A stretch of DNA of 8,882 bases from assembly GCA_023436075.1 (NCBI GenBank), contig JAEZKS010000066.1, positions 1 to 8,882 on the forward strand, read 5' to 3'. Below are positions 1 through 6,943 of this stretch, piece by piece; the first letter of the stretch is position 1, and each line of letters opens with the position of its first letter. The DNA comes from Methanobacteriota archaeon. GTDB taxonomy: Archaea > Halobacteriota > Methanocellia > Methanocellales > Methanocellaceae. Under the pieces are notes generated by a model, which did no database searches, was not told the origin of the DNA, and saw only the letters and a program-made list of their open reading frames with translations. The translations under genes were made by a program, and so were the position numbers.

Positions 1-1
1 G

Positions 2-721
2 ATCAGGGACGGCTACATCGACGTGCTGGTCACGACCGGGGCCAACATGGTGCACGACGTCATCGAGAGCGTCGGCGGCTGCCACACAATGGGATCGGTG
101 ACTGCGGACGACATCGAGCTGAAGAAGCAGCACATCAACCGCATCTACGACGTGTACCTCGACGAGGAATGCTTCGGGGACGTTGAGGAAAAGATGCAGG
201 AAATCTATGGCAGCCTTGACCCGCAAAAGACCTATTCGATCCGGGAGCTGATGGCCGAGATCGGCCGGAACCTCGACGATCGGCACTCCATCCTCCGGAC
301 CGCCTTCGACTGTGGCGTGCCAGTCTACTGTCCGGCCGTCCAGGACTCGATCATCGGGCTGCAGGCATGGCTGTACAAGCAGGCGAATAAGCTGAACGTC
401 GATGCCTTCGCAGACATGAAGGATCTGATGGACCGGTGCTTCGAGGCGAAGCGCACAGGAGCTCTGCTAGTCGGAGGCGGCGTGCCGAAGAACTACATCT
501 TCCAGAGCATGCTGGTCACCCCGCGGGGCGGCTTCGACTATGCCATCCAGATCACCATGGACCGGGCGGAGACAGGCGGCCTGTCGGGCGCCACGCTCGA
601 CGAGGCACGAAGCTGGGGCAAGGTGGGCGAGAACGCTAAGGCAGTACAGGTCATCTGCGACGCTACCATTGCGCTGCCGCTCATGGTGGCGACGGTCAAC
701 GAGCGGCTCGGAAGGAAGTGA
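2..721 (+). CDS. Deoxyhypusine synthase-family protein (5' end missing)
   Basis: The frame is open from base 2, so the N-terminus lies outside the window; about 239 residues are visible. The family uses NAD and spermidine to move an aminobutyl group, either onto a lysine of aIF5A (true deoxyhypusine synthase) or onto a small amine (homospermidine synthase-like members). Visible family marks are the N-terminal VTTGAN segment followed by HD, the GGGVPK loop, and SGATLDEARSWGK, whose last lysine (codon 620-622) aligns with the catalytic lysine of human DHS (Lys329). The C-terminal segment rich in ADAT-like and LPLMVAT residues also fits. The loop reads GGGVPKN where human DHS has histidine, and GGLSGA where it has GSDSGA, so it may be a DHS-like enzyme rather than the aIF5A modifier. 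The next gene starts 5 bp after its stop, so the two are probably cotranscribed. Confidence 0.88.
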   Translation: MRDGYIDVLVTTGANMVHDVIESVGGCHTMGSVTADDIELKKQHINRIYDVYLDEECFGDVEEKMQEIYGSLDPQKTYSIRELMAEIGRNLDDRHSILRTAFDCGVPVYCPAVQDSIIGLQAWLYKQANKLNVDAFADMKDLMDRCFEAKRTGALLVGGGVPKNYIFQSMLVTPRGGFDYAIQITMDRAETGGLSGATLDEARSWGKVGENAKAVQVICDATIALPLMVATVNERLGRK

Positions 722-726
722 TTTTC

Positions 727-987
727 ATGGCAAGCGAGGAGTTTTTAAAGGGTTATGTCGAGGGTTTCAAGGAAGCCCTCGCAACAGTCGGGCAGGACCT
801 GCAGGACCATGAGATCGAGGAATACTCGGTCGAGGACTACGGGAAGCTGTACCAGAACGTCGCGAAAGAGATGGGCAACTGTGTCGTCTGTAAGGACATC
901 GGCACCGAAAAAGGCTGTCCGGTAGGGAAGACGATCTGGTGTCCGCGCATTACTGAGACACTGGAAGAGAGCCCGAAGAAAGAGTGA
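727..987 (+). CDS. Small four-cysteine protein of unknown function
   Basis: I do not recognise this 86-residue protein. The ATG at 727 is chosen over an upstream in-frame GTG at 718 because GGAAGTGA at 714-721, a good match to the archaeal ribosome site, sits 5 bases before it; the GTG overlaps that site and the previous stop codon. Residues 1-48 are acidic and probably helical. Residues 52-72 hold Cys52, Cys55, Cys64 and Cys72 (CxxC, then CP, then WCP), a spacing that could bind zinc or an iron-sulfur cluster. There is no signal peptide or membrane segment, so it is probably cytosolic. It follows the deoxyhypusine synthase-family gene by 5 bp, which suggests translational coupling, but a functional link is only inferred. 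Confidence 0.8.
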   Translation: MASEEFLKGYVEGFKEALATVGQDLQDHEIEEYSVEDYGKLYQNVAKEMGNCVVCKDIGTEKGCPVGKTIWCPRITETLEESPKKE

Positions 988-992
988 TCGAG

Positions 993-1079
993 ACGCGGCG
1001 GCCGGATCAGGCTCCGCGTAAAGTCCTGCTACTATCAGCACCATAGGTCAGTCGAAGACTATCTGAGCAAGCACTTTTT
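993..1079 (+). terminator. Possible transcription end of the first operon
   Basis: A stem of ACGCGG (993-998) with CCGCGT (1014-1019), strengthened by inner GCC/GGC (1001-1003 with 1010-1012), lies just after the stop at 987. No T-run follows the stem directly. A five-T tract at 1075-1079 is the more likely archaeal stop signal. The pairing is visible; the terminating role is inferred. Confidence 0.35.
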
Positions 1080-1090
1080 CCTGTTTCTCC

Positions 1091-1141
1091 ATGAGTTCAT
1101 GATCGGCCTGACCAATTTCAGTAGAACTCGGGCCGACTCAT
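1091..1141. repeat. Inverted repeat at the 3' end of the glycosyltransferase gene
   Basis: TCGGCC (1103-1108) pairs with GGCCGA (1131-1136), and ATGAG (1091-1095) pairs with CTCAT (1137-1141), leaving a 7-base bulge on one side. A competing pairing is GAGTTC (1093-1098) with GAACTC (1124-1129). It overlaps the stop codon of the - strand gene and sits between converging genes, so it may form an RNA 3'-end structure. No T-run follows on the - strand. Confidence 0.3.
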
Positions 1142-2931
1142 GTGGTAGTCATATTTTTATAGACCGTTACCAGTGGAGCGCCCTGAATCTTCGAAGTGTA
1201 GACGACGCTGTAGGAAGAATCGTTGAACGTGATATTGAGTAGCTCAGTCACTGCAGGGTTGATAATCACATAATCGGGGGAAAACTGCCTCGATTCGCCG
1301 TTGAAAGTTAATGGAGGCTCACGCGTGAAATTGTACTCTTTGTTCGCTCCGCCTTTCGAAAGCCAGGGGTAGATATAACGCATGCCGTCAGTGAAGTACA
1401 TGGTATTGGCCTGGTCTTCAGGGTATGTCATCATCAGTATTGTGGAGCCGGAAGGCGCGTTGTCATTCACCCAGTCCATGCTCTCCTTGATCCCCTCACC
1501 CCACCATGAGAACTTGAAAAGCTTGTGTTCCTGCACGTTCTGCGGGCCGCCAGCGATGACATTGTAATAATCCAGGTAGTACGAGCTAACCAATGCTGCT
1601 GTGATCAACAGATACACACCGGTGATTCCAGTCAGTCCTAAGAAGACCTGAGACTCGGTTACGTTTATTTTGCCTTTCCACCTGTAAATAATTTCACCGA
1701 TCCGATACAGGCCGTATCCGCAGAGGAGGGCGACAGCAGGATAGATGATCATGACGTACCGCATGCCGTCCATTATTAAGCTCGACAGGTTATAGGCAAA
1801 CGGGATTATGAACCATAATAGTATCCCGATCTTGAAGACATCCTTTGATCTCGCAGATTCCGCAATGCCGACAGCGAGAGGAATGAGCAAAAGCGCCGGG
1901 ATCGTCACGAGGAAGTAGGCCGGATAATAGAATAGTGGAGGAGTCTGCTTGACTCCAAGGAAATACTCTTGTATCTGGTAGGCCCAGTGGTCTAAAGATT
2001 GCGTTAGTTGTCCCACAGGGTCGGACCAGAGCCACGGCCATATCGCAAAAAATACCAGGACAACAAGCGAGGCAAATGCGATAATCGAAGCGACAGGAAC
2101 GAACATTCTCAAGTTTCTGATAACAGTCGCAACATCTAATTTCCCGGATCTTGCCCTCAATTTTGCTGTGTTGTACAGCAAAAACATCAGGCCGATGACC
2201 GGGAGAATGAGGAGCCCGTTGTATTTTGTGCCGAGAACGAGCCCGAATAAGATCGCTGCAGCTATGAAGTAGTTCCTGCTTTCCTTTTTAAGGGACCACA
2301 TGAAGGCGTACATGGTGAGCGAAACGAGCAAGATCAGCGGCGATTCAAGGGTCGCTACCTGAGTATACGCGATAAACTCGGGAGCGAGAGCCAGTACTGC
2401 GGCGGCGGCAATACCGGTTTTCCGGTTAAAGAAGTCGCGACCGATAAGATAGACAACGATACATGAGAGCACGCCCATCAAGACGCTCGCGGTTTTTGCG
2501 GCTAAGAACATGCCATAGCTTAAATCAGCGTCGATGCCATGTGCCAGCCATATGGCAGCCCCGTAAATGTACTTCGATACCGGCGGGTGTTCCATATTCA
2601 CGGCCCATGTGGAACTCGAAATGTCAAAATGCCGGATATTGTCAACATAGTTGAGAGCTGCAATGACATAGATCGGTTCGTCTGTCGTGGTTCCGACATC
2701 GGACAGTGATACATACCTGATTGAAAACGCTAGCAGCGCTATGAGGATAATTAATATTACATCTGTTTTCAGGCTGGCAGTATTCTTTCGTTTTTCCGCC
2801 TTCGCTTTTACCGACTCTTTTACCTTTTGTTTTCGGTCGCTCACAGCAATATTAAGCCGTTTATTATCTCTTAATCTTTGCCGTTGAGCAACTATGGCTT
2901 GGCTCTGAAAGCATCCACTCCAGCTGTCCAT
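1138..2931 (-). CDS. GT39/PMT-type multi-pass membrane glycosyltransferase
   Basis: This is a 597-residue integral membrane protein of the dolichyl-phosphate-mannose-protein mannosyltransferase/ArnT fold. Such enzymes take a sugar from a polyprenyl-phosphate carrier and put it on a protein or lipid at the outer membrane face. After the first membrane helix (about residues 58-74) comes Asp84-Glu85 in TTTDEPIY, the expected acidic pair, then HPPVSK at 115-120. GTKYNGL near 234 and RYVMIIYP near 391 are also typical. Many hydrophobic helices follow, and a soluble outer domain fills about 456-597. The ATG at 2931 is preceded at close range by AAGGTGA and lies a short way downstream of an AT-rich TATA-like stretch. 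A GTG at 2949 would add 6 residues but would lie upstream of the expected transcript start. Residues 1-55 form an unusual basic, charged cytoplasmic tail. Substrate is unknown; a role in S-layer or envelope glycosylation is inferred from the family. Confidence 0.88.
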   Translation of the reverse strand: MDSWSGCFQSQAIVAQRQRLRDNKRLNIAVSDRKQKVKESVKAKAEKRKNTASLKTDVILIILIALLAFSIRYVSLSDVGTTTDEPIYVIAALNYVDNIRHFDISSSTWAVNMEHPPVSKYIYGAAIWLAHGIDADLSYGMFLAAKTASVLMGVLSCIVVYLIGRDFFNRKTGIAAAAVLALAPEFIAYTQVATLESPLILLVSLTMYAFMWSLKKESRNYFIAAAILFGLVLGTKYNGLLILPVIGLMFLLYNTAKLRARSGKLDVATVIRNLRMFVPVASIIAFASLVVLVFFAIWPWLWSDPVGQLTQSLDHWAYQIQEYFLGVKQTPPLFYYPAYFLVTIPALLLIPLAVGIAESARSKDVFKIGILLWFIIPFAYNLSSLIMDGMRYVMIIYPAVALLCGYGLYRIGEIIYRWKGKINVTESQVFLGLTGITGVYLLITAALVSSYYLDYYNVIAGGPQNVQEHKLFKFSWWGEGIKESMDWVNDNAPSGSTILMMTYPEDQANTMYFTDGMRYIYPWLSKGGANKEYNFTREPPLTFNGESRQFSPDYVIINPAVTELLNITFNDSSYSVVYTSKIQGAPLVTVYKNMTTT

Positions 2932-2956
2932 ACTCACCTTATCAGCCACAGGTCAG

Positions 2957-2968
2957 CAAAATAAAAGA
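2957..2968 (-). promoter_or_regulatory. TATA-like element for the glycosyltransferase gene
   Basis: On the - strand this reads CTTTTATTTTGC, the only AT-rich box near the start. A transcript start about 25 bp downstream falls near 2938, which favours the ATG at 2931 over the GTG at 2949. Confidence 0.4.
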
Positions 2969-3070
2969 CGAGAAGGTTACATGAAATTGCATACCAATCG
3001 GTTTACTGTCATACGCATGCAAAATAATCGTAATATTGCGTGACTATACCACGATTGTCCATTATTTTCG

Positions 3071-3096
3071 ATATGGCCATATTATGCCTTTATTTA
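3071..3096 (+). promoter_or_regulatory. nucS promoter: palindrome plus TATA box
   Basis: TTTATTTA at 3089-3096 is a TATA box centred about 27 bp before the ATG at 3120, the spacing expected of a leaderless archaeal transcript. Immediately upstream is a perfect 12-bp palindrome, ATATGGCCATAT (3071-3082), covering the region where TFB would bind. It could be an operator, though no regulator can be named. Confidence 0.5.
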
Positions 3097-3119
3097 CTAT
3101 GAAATGCCTGTGGTTATCA

Positions 3120-3935
3120 ATGGAGTATATCATCTCTCCGTCGCCTAAAAAAGCCCTCAAGCTTTTACAGGATAACGAGGACTCGATGGCTACGATCATC
3201 GGCCAGTGCCGCGTCGAATATGCCGGACGCTCCGCGTCGTTCCTCGATTATGGCGACCGACTGGTGATTGTCAAGCCGGATGGTACCGTCATGGTGCACG
3301 GGGACTCAAAACGTGAGCCGCTGAACTGGCAGCCACCCGGATCGACGGTGCAATATCTCATTGATAAAGGGCTCGTCGTCGAGTCTGCGCGAAAGCGCCC
3401 GCCTGAAGACATGCGCATTCACTTCCGGAAAGTGCGTGCTATCAACATCTTCCAGCTGGAGGATCGCGTGGAGATCAAGAAGGCAGGCGCCGAATCGCAC
3501 GTGGTCGATTATATCGAGCGCGACCCTTCGGTCATCGAGCCCGGCTTGCGGGTGATCCGGCGAGAGATGGCTACCAAATCTGGCTTCATCGACCTGCTCT
3601 GTGAGGATGTGAAGGGAAGGAAGGTGATCGTCGAGGTCAAGCGCGCCCGCATCTCGCCTCGCGCCGTTCACCAGCTCGAAGCGTACCTGATCGACATGCG
3701 GAAGAAGAATAAGAATACGCCGGTCAGGGGTATCCTCTGTGCGCCTCACGTATCTGAAATGGCCCGGACGCTCATCGAAGAAAAGGGCCTGGAGTTCCGG
3801 GAGATCGGCTGTCACTTCGAATTGCCGGCCCGGGCTATGGCAAAAAAAGCCCCCGCACGAGCTAGCATCGCAGACACGGCAGATTCTTTCGCACGCGCGC
3901 GAGGCCGCCCGACGGCACTACGGGCACGTAGATGA
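3120..3935 (+). CDS. nucS: Endonuclease NucS/EndoMS
   Basis: NucS is an archaeal and actinobacterial nuclease acting on branched or mismatched DNA; as EndoMS it cuts both strands at mismatches and works with the PCNA clamp. The N-terminal DNA-binding and dimer domain shows the KPDGTVMVH strand and the strongly conserved PLNWQPPGS segment at residues 67-75. The C-terminal RecB-like nuclease core shows GFIDLL with Asp158, EVK with Glu172 and Lys174, then QLEAYL near 185. These sit two residues from the catalytic Asp160, Glu174 and Lys176 described for Pyrococcus abyssi NucS. The ATG at 3120 (271 residues) is chosen because a TATA box lies about 27 bp upstream with no ribosome site, implying a leaderless message; earlier in-frame starts give an extension unlike the family. 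The basic C-terminal tail (about 240-271) shows no clear PCNA-binding box. The stop codon abuts that of the decarboxylase gene. Confidence 0.93.
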   Translation: MEYIISPSPKKALKLLQDNEDSMATIIGQCRVEYAGRSASFLDYGDRLVIVKPDGTVMVHGDSKREPLNWQPPGSTVQYLIDKGLVVESARKRPPEDMRIHFRKVRAINIFQLEDRVEIKKAGAESHVVDYIERDPSVIEPGLRVIRREMATKSGFIDLLCEDVKGRKVIVEVKRARISPRAVHQLEAYLIDMRKKNKNTPVRGILCAPHVSEMARTLIEEKGLEFREIGCHFELPARAMAKKAPARASIADTADSFARARGRPTALRARR

Positions 3936-5588
3936 CTACTTTTCTCCGTACAGCGACATCAGGTTATCGTGCATGGCTTTCATCAGCGGGGGCGCCGATA
4001 GCCATGGTGTGACGACCTCGACGTAGGCAGCGGTATTTACTTCCGGAAGCTCGGCCATGACCTGGTCCAGCTCGCCCGACGTGCTGACCTTCCTGGTCAG
4101 CCATCCCTTGCAACCCAGTCCTTCTGGCAGCCTGTGATACTGCCACTGTACCAGGTCGTTGTAGCAGTAATCAGGCCTCCTGGCCAGCATACGCTCGATC
4201 AGGTAGCCATTGTTGTTGATCACGAAAATGATCGGCTTCAGGCCATAGCGATCGAACTGGCAAATTTCCTGCGCAGTCACTTGATGTGACCCTTCGCCTG
4301 TGATCAGGATGACCCGTTGGGACGGATCCGCCAGCGCAGCGCCGAAAGAGGCAGGCGTAGCCCAGCCGATGGCGCCCCAGAGCGTCTGGCTGAGGAACCG
4401 TGCGTCTCGGGGCATGGGCATCGGCAGCAAACCGAAAACGGCGGTGCCAGTCTCTGCCACGATGACGTCGCCGGGACGGAAAAAGCGGGCGCAGCTCGCG
4501 TACAGGTAGTCGGCGGTAATGGGGTCGGCCGCGCGTACTTCCGGCAAGGCAGGGCGGCTGACTTTCGGACCATAGATGTCCGATCGCTTCTTCAGCCGCC
4601 TGGCAAGTGCCGTGAGGACGTCAGCCATTCGAACCTCGTAATATTTGGCATAGCCGACGTGGGTGTCACAGGGCATGATCTTGACGACACGGGACTTGTC
4701 CAGCCGGGCCGTGAACCCGCCCATATTGAAATCGGATGGAACAGTGCCGATAGCCAGCACACAGTCGCAGGACTCCACGAACTCGCTGATTTCCGGGTAG
4801 ATGAGCTGTCCGTTGTAAAGTCCCAGGTAGGCCGGGTGCGTCTCGTCGAGCACGGCTTTATCCATGGCCATGGTCACAAAAGGCAGGCCCGATGCGTCGA
4901 CCACCGCGGTCGTCAAGTCCCGGAAACCATAGCGGTCGACGCAGATGCCTGGAAGGATACAGGCGGTTTTAGCCTGCGACAGCTTCGTCACGATAGCCGA
5001 AACCGCCGCCTCCAGTGCATTCAGGTCGCTCTCCACCGAGAGGATGGAGGGGGCAGGGGCCGGCAGGACTGGCGCGTTGACACAGTCACCCGGAATCGCA
5101 ATGTAAACCGGCTGGCGATGATCCAGCCCCGCAGCCACTACCCGCTCCACTTCGTGCACGCAGTTCTCCGGCGTCAACACCGTGTATGCGCAAGAGATCG
5201 GTGCGGACATGTCAGCGAAAATGTCGAACATACCATTGCCCAGCGTGTGATGGACGATGGCGTGCTGTGCCTGGACTGACCGGTTAGGCATCCCCACGAT
5301 GTGGAATACGAGATTGCGTTCGGCATAGGATCCGGCGATGCCGCACAGCGCCGACAGTTCGCCCACCCCGAACGTCGTGCATAGCGCTGCCATGCCCCTG
5401 ATGCGGGCGTACCCGTCAGCGGCATAGGCAGCGTTCAGCTCATTGCAGCAGCCGACCCACCGCAACTCCGGATCGTCGCAGATCGCATCGTTGATAGGAA
5501 ACGCATAGTCGCCGGGTACCCCGAATACGTCCCGCACGCCCAGCTCTTTGAGCCGATCGAACAAATACTGGAACACTGTCCTGGTCAT
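3936..5588 (-). CDS. Thiamine-diphosphate 2-oxoacid decarboxylase (pyruvate/indolepyruvate decarboxylase type)
   Basis: This 550-residue protein has the full length of the PDC/IPDC family, which decarboxylates 2-oxoacids such as pyruvate or indolepyruvate to aldehydes without oxidation. Catalytic residues fall at the same numbers as in Zymomonas PDC: Asp27 (VPGD), Glu50 (CCNELNAAYAADGYAR) and His113-His114 (VHHT); Glu465 in GYLIE matches Glu473. The PYR domain covers about 1-170, the middle domain about 190-340 and the PP domain about 360-530. The cofactor motif is GEGS at 431-434 with NNN at 458-460; Glu replaces the more usual metal-binding Asp of GDG. The ATG is preceded by GGCGGTG five bases upstream (5594-5600) and a TATA box at 5623-5634. 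Which oxoacid it uses cannot be told; pyruvate, indolepyruvate and branched-chain acids are all possible. Family members are uncommon in archaea, so acquisition from bacteria is plausible. Confidence 0.9.
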   Translation of the reverse strand: MTRTVFQYLFDRLKELGVRDVFGVPGDYAFPINDAICDDPELRWVGCCNELNAAYAADGYARIRGMAALCTTFGVGELSALCGIAGSYAERNLVFHIVGMPNRSVQAQHAIVHHTLGNGMFDIFADMSAPISCAYTVLTPENCVHEVERVVAAGLDHRQPVYIAIPGDCVNAPVLPAPAPSILSVESDLNALEAAVSAIVTKLSQAKTACILPGICVDRYGFRDLTTAVVDASGLPFVTMAMDKAVLDETHPAYLGLYNGQLIYPEISEFVESCDCVLAIGTVPSDFNMGGFTARLDKSRVVKIMPCDTHVGYAKYYEVRMADVLTALARRLKKRSDIYGPKVSRPALPEVRAADPITADYLYASCARFFRPGDVIVAETGTAVFGLLPMPMPRDARFLSQTLWGAIGWATPASFGAALADPSQRVILITGEGSHQVTAQEICQFDRYGLKPIIFVINNNGYLIERMLARRPDYCYNDLVQWQYHRLPEGLGCKGWLTRKVSTSGELDQVMAELPEVNTAAYVEVVTPWLSAPPLMKAMHDNLMSLYGEK

Positions 5589-5593
5589 GATGG

Positions 5594-5634
5594 CACCGCC
5601 GTCTCGTTCCAGCGTATCTCGTCATATTTATATG
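5594..5634 (-). promoter_or_regulatory. Decarboxylase promoter and ribosome site
   Basis: On the - strand CATATAAATATG (5623-5634) is a strong TATA box with an A-rich flank just upstream, where the TFB element would lie. The expected transcript start is near 5603. GGCGGTG (5594-5600) then serves as ribosome site five bases before the ATG, giving a very short leader. Confidence 0.65.
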
Positions 5635-5727
5635 ATTTTAATCCGCGGCAAACTCAATGGCAGCCTCGTCCGGCGGCGGTTTCATGATCGACATAGCTGA
5701 GCTGTCATCGCTGCCACAATCAGCCCT

Positions 5728-5778
5728 TCAAGTCATGTTAAAATCGCCCGGTAAAGCCCTCCGATTCGTGGTTAAATG
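5728..5778 (+). promoter_or_regulatory. Promoter of secreted-protein gene 1 with one operator-like unit
   Basis: A TATA-like TTAAATG at 5772-5778 lies about 60 bp before the start. At 5728-5741 stands TCAA-N6-TTAA, one mismatch from the TTAA-N6-TTAA unit of the other two secreted-protein promoters. Its second half starts 34 bp before the TATA-like box, the same distance as the last unit in those promoters. The two further units seen there are not recognisable here. The rest of the 245-bp gap back to 5588 holds the decarboxylase promoter and nothing else I can identify. Confidence 0.45.
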
Positions 5779-5833
5779 TGCCAAGCTTTTAACATTCATC
5801 CCTGATAACCCCGTATATTGAGGAGGGTAAAAC

Positions 5834-6202
5834 TTGAAGAGGATCTTAATTCTTGTGATAATTGTAGGCGTATTAATCGGGTTTTCCATTCTCCCGGCGT
5901 GCGCGGGGCTGGTGCCGATGTCCTGGGGGATGCCGATCGTGAAACAGAGCGCTTCGCTGACAGCGTTCCAGAAGGACACTGCGGCAGCGACGGATAACGC
6001 AGCCGCAGCCGTGGCTTTCCCTGACAGCATCGGCCTGGGTGGCAGTGTCTTCGGGTCGGCATTCCCGACGATCACGCAGTCGTCGGCACAAAGCCAGTTG
6101 CTCAACAGCGTCAGGTTCCAGAACGAGAACCAGGACTTCCTGTATGCATACCCATACTTCAGCTTAGGCGGGTCGCCTGTACCAGGAATGGGCTTTTTCT
6201 AA
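5834..6202 (+). CDS. Small exported protein, paralog 1
   Basis: This 122-residue protein starts with TTG at 5834, six bases after TATTGAGGAGGG (5816-5827), a near-perfect ribosome site shared with the two similar genes downstream. Residues 1-24 form a classic signal peptide: Lys-Arg, then a long Leu/Ile/Val stretch, ending in an ACA-type cleavage site. The mature part of about 98 residues begins LVPMSW, has no cysteine, few charges and much Ser, Ala, Gln and Phe. It contains SLTAFQKDTA, the segment FGSAFPTI, and SSAQSQLLNS. It is about 58% identical and ungapped to the protein at 8438-8806, so both come from one duplication. I know no function; an exported or surface role is inferred from the signal peptide. 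Unlike its relatives, its divergent neighbour is the decarboxylase gene rather than a regulator. Confidence 0.82.
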   Translation: MKRILILVIIVGVLIGFSILPACAGLVPMSWGMPIVKQSASLTAFQKDTAAATDNAAAAVAFPDSIGLGGSVFGSAFPTITQSSAQSQLLNSVRFQNENQDFLYAYPYFSLGGSPVPGMGFF

Positions 6203-6235
6203 TACCTGCGGCGAGGGCGTAGCGAGCCTTACTAC

Positions 6236-6257
6236 ATAAAAACGTTCTATCTTTTTC
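6236..6257. terminator. Probable bidirectional terminator between secreted gene 1 and regulator A
   Basis: ATAAAAACG (6236-6244), six bases, then CTTTTTC (6251-6257) gives a T-run on both strands between two converging genes. The same arrangement recurs at 8839-8861 at almost the same distance after secreted gene 3 (33 and 32 bp past the stop). A small hairpin, ACAC-gaa-GTGT at 6275-6285, lies on the regulator side. Confidence 0.55.
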
Positions 6258-6295
6258 AAATTGGATACGAAGTTACACGAAGTGTGCACAAACCA

Positions 6296-6913
6296 TCATT
6301 TGCATTTTAAGAAAAGTTTGGAGAATTCGGCGTACAGCCGATTCAGTTCCGGGTCGTCTTTAGCCTTGATACTCCAGACCATGCTGTATGCACTATCAAG
6401 GATGAAGCCGTTTTCCTCGACGTCTTCCAGTCCCGATTTCTGCAGCTCGATCATCAGGTTTTTCATACGCTTATCGTACCGGATCAACAGGTCGATAGCG
6501 TCTTCCATATTTTCCGGGGGCAGGCGATAGCCCATGAACTCGATAGAACGGATGAGCCGCTGCAGGTAGTCAGGGGTCAGAGCCACGGCAAGGCCGATTC
6601 GTGATCCGAACTCCGGCAGATCCAGCGCAATGCGCCGGGCGGCCGAACGGTAATACTTCTTGACGATGCCACCTTTGATCTCTTCCCGTACCTGTCTGAC
6701 CAGCCCATGATTTTCCAGCTCTTTCAGGTAGTAGTACACCGATCCGGGGTTCATGTCCAGCTTGCGCGCGATGTCCGAGATCGACTGCTCTTCATAGATG
6801 ACAAGCTTGAGTATCCTGTTGTGCTTTTCGCTCATGATGAGCCGGATGTCGTCGGGCCTGTCGATAACTTTGATCTCATCTGCCCGGTCGTCCGACGATT
6901 TCCTGGCTGGCAT
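6296..6913 (-). CDS. ArsR-like winged-helix transcriptional regulator A
   Basis: This 205-residue DNA-binding protein has an N-terminal winged helix: SEKHNRIL starts the first helix near residue 28, SISDIARKLDMNPGSVYYYLKELENHGLV (about 44-72) is the helix-turn-helix, and KGGIVKKYYRSAA (80-92) is the wing. Such proteins usually bind palindromes as dimers. Residues 93-205 form a helical C-terminal region of unknown role with no obvious metal-binding cysteine cluster. The ATG at 6913 is chosen over a TTG at 6964 for two reasons: it has a TATA-like box about 26 bp upstream and no ribosome site, so it is probably leaderless; and it makes the protein the same length as regulator B and alignable without gaps (about 45% identity by eye, about 85% over the DNA-binding region). 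It is divergent from secreted gene 2, whose promoter carries the operator-like array, so that gene is its likely target. Confidence 0.87.
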   Translation of the reverse strand: MPARKSSDDRADEIKVIDRPDDIRLIMSEKHNRILKLVIYEEQSISDIARKLDMNPGSVYYYLKELENHGLVRQVREEIKGGIVKKYYRSAARRIALDLPEFGSRIGLAVALTPDYLQRLIRSIEFMGYRLPPENMEDAIDLLIRYDKRMKNLMIELQKSGLEDVEENGFILDSAYSMVWSIKAKDDPELNRLYAEFSKLFLKCK

Positions 6914-6934
6914 GAATAATTCTTGGCCATAGTC

Positions 6935-6943
6935 GTATAACTT
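6935..6943 (-). promoter_or_regulatory. TATA-like element of regulator A
   Basis: AAGTTATAC on the - strand is centred about 26 bp before the ATG at 6913. No ribosome site lies between, which fits a leaderless message. Confidence 0.5.

Noticed and set aside
3036..3119. Extended N-terminus of NucS from a TTG
   Set aside because: It would translate the TATA box and the 12-bp palindrome, and the extra 28 residues are unlike the family. The ATG at 3120 fits family length and a leaderless start.
4317..5279. Long open frame on the + strand opposite the decarboxylase gene (320 codons)
   Set aside because: It is antisense to a gene with complete catalytic motifs, its translation is Arg/His/Gly-rich without family features, and it has no promoter or ribosome site. 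It is a shadow of codon bias.
5689..5705. Imperfect inverted repeat around AGCTGAGCT upstream of secreted gene 1
   Set aside because: Short, with bulges, and not matched in the other promoters; no support for a function.
5728..6105. Open frame on the - strand over secreted gene 1 (125 codons)
   Set aside because: The + strand gene has a signal peptide, a strong ribosome site and a conserved paralog. A similar but shorter mirror frame appears opposite gene 3, as expected for a shadow.
6267..6283. Direct repeat ACGAAGT spaced by 3 bases after secreted gene 1
   Set aside because: Only two 7-bp copies with no counterpart near the other cassettes; probably chance or part of the small ACAC-gaa-GTGT hairpin.
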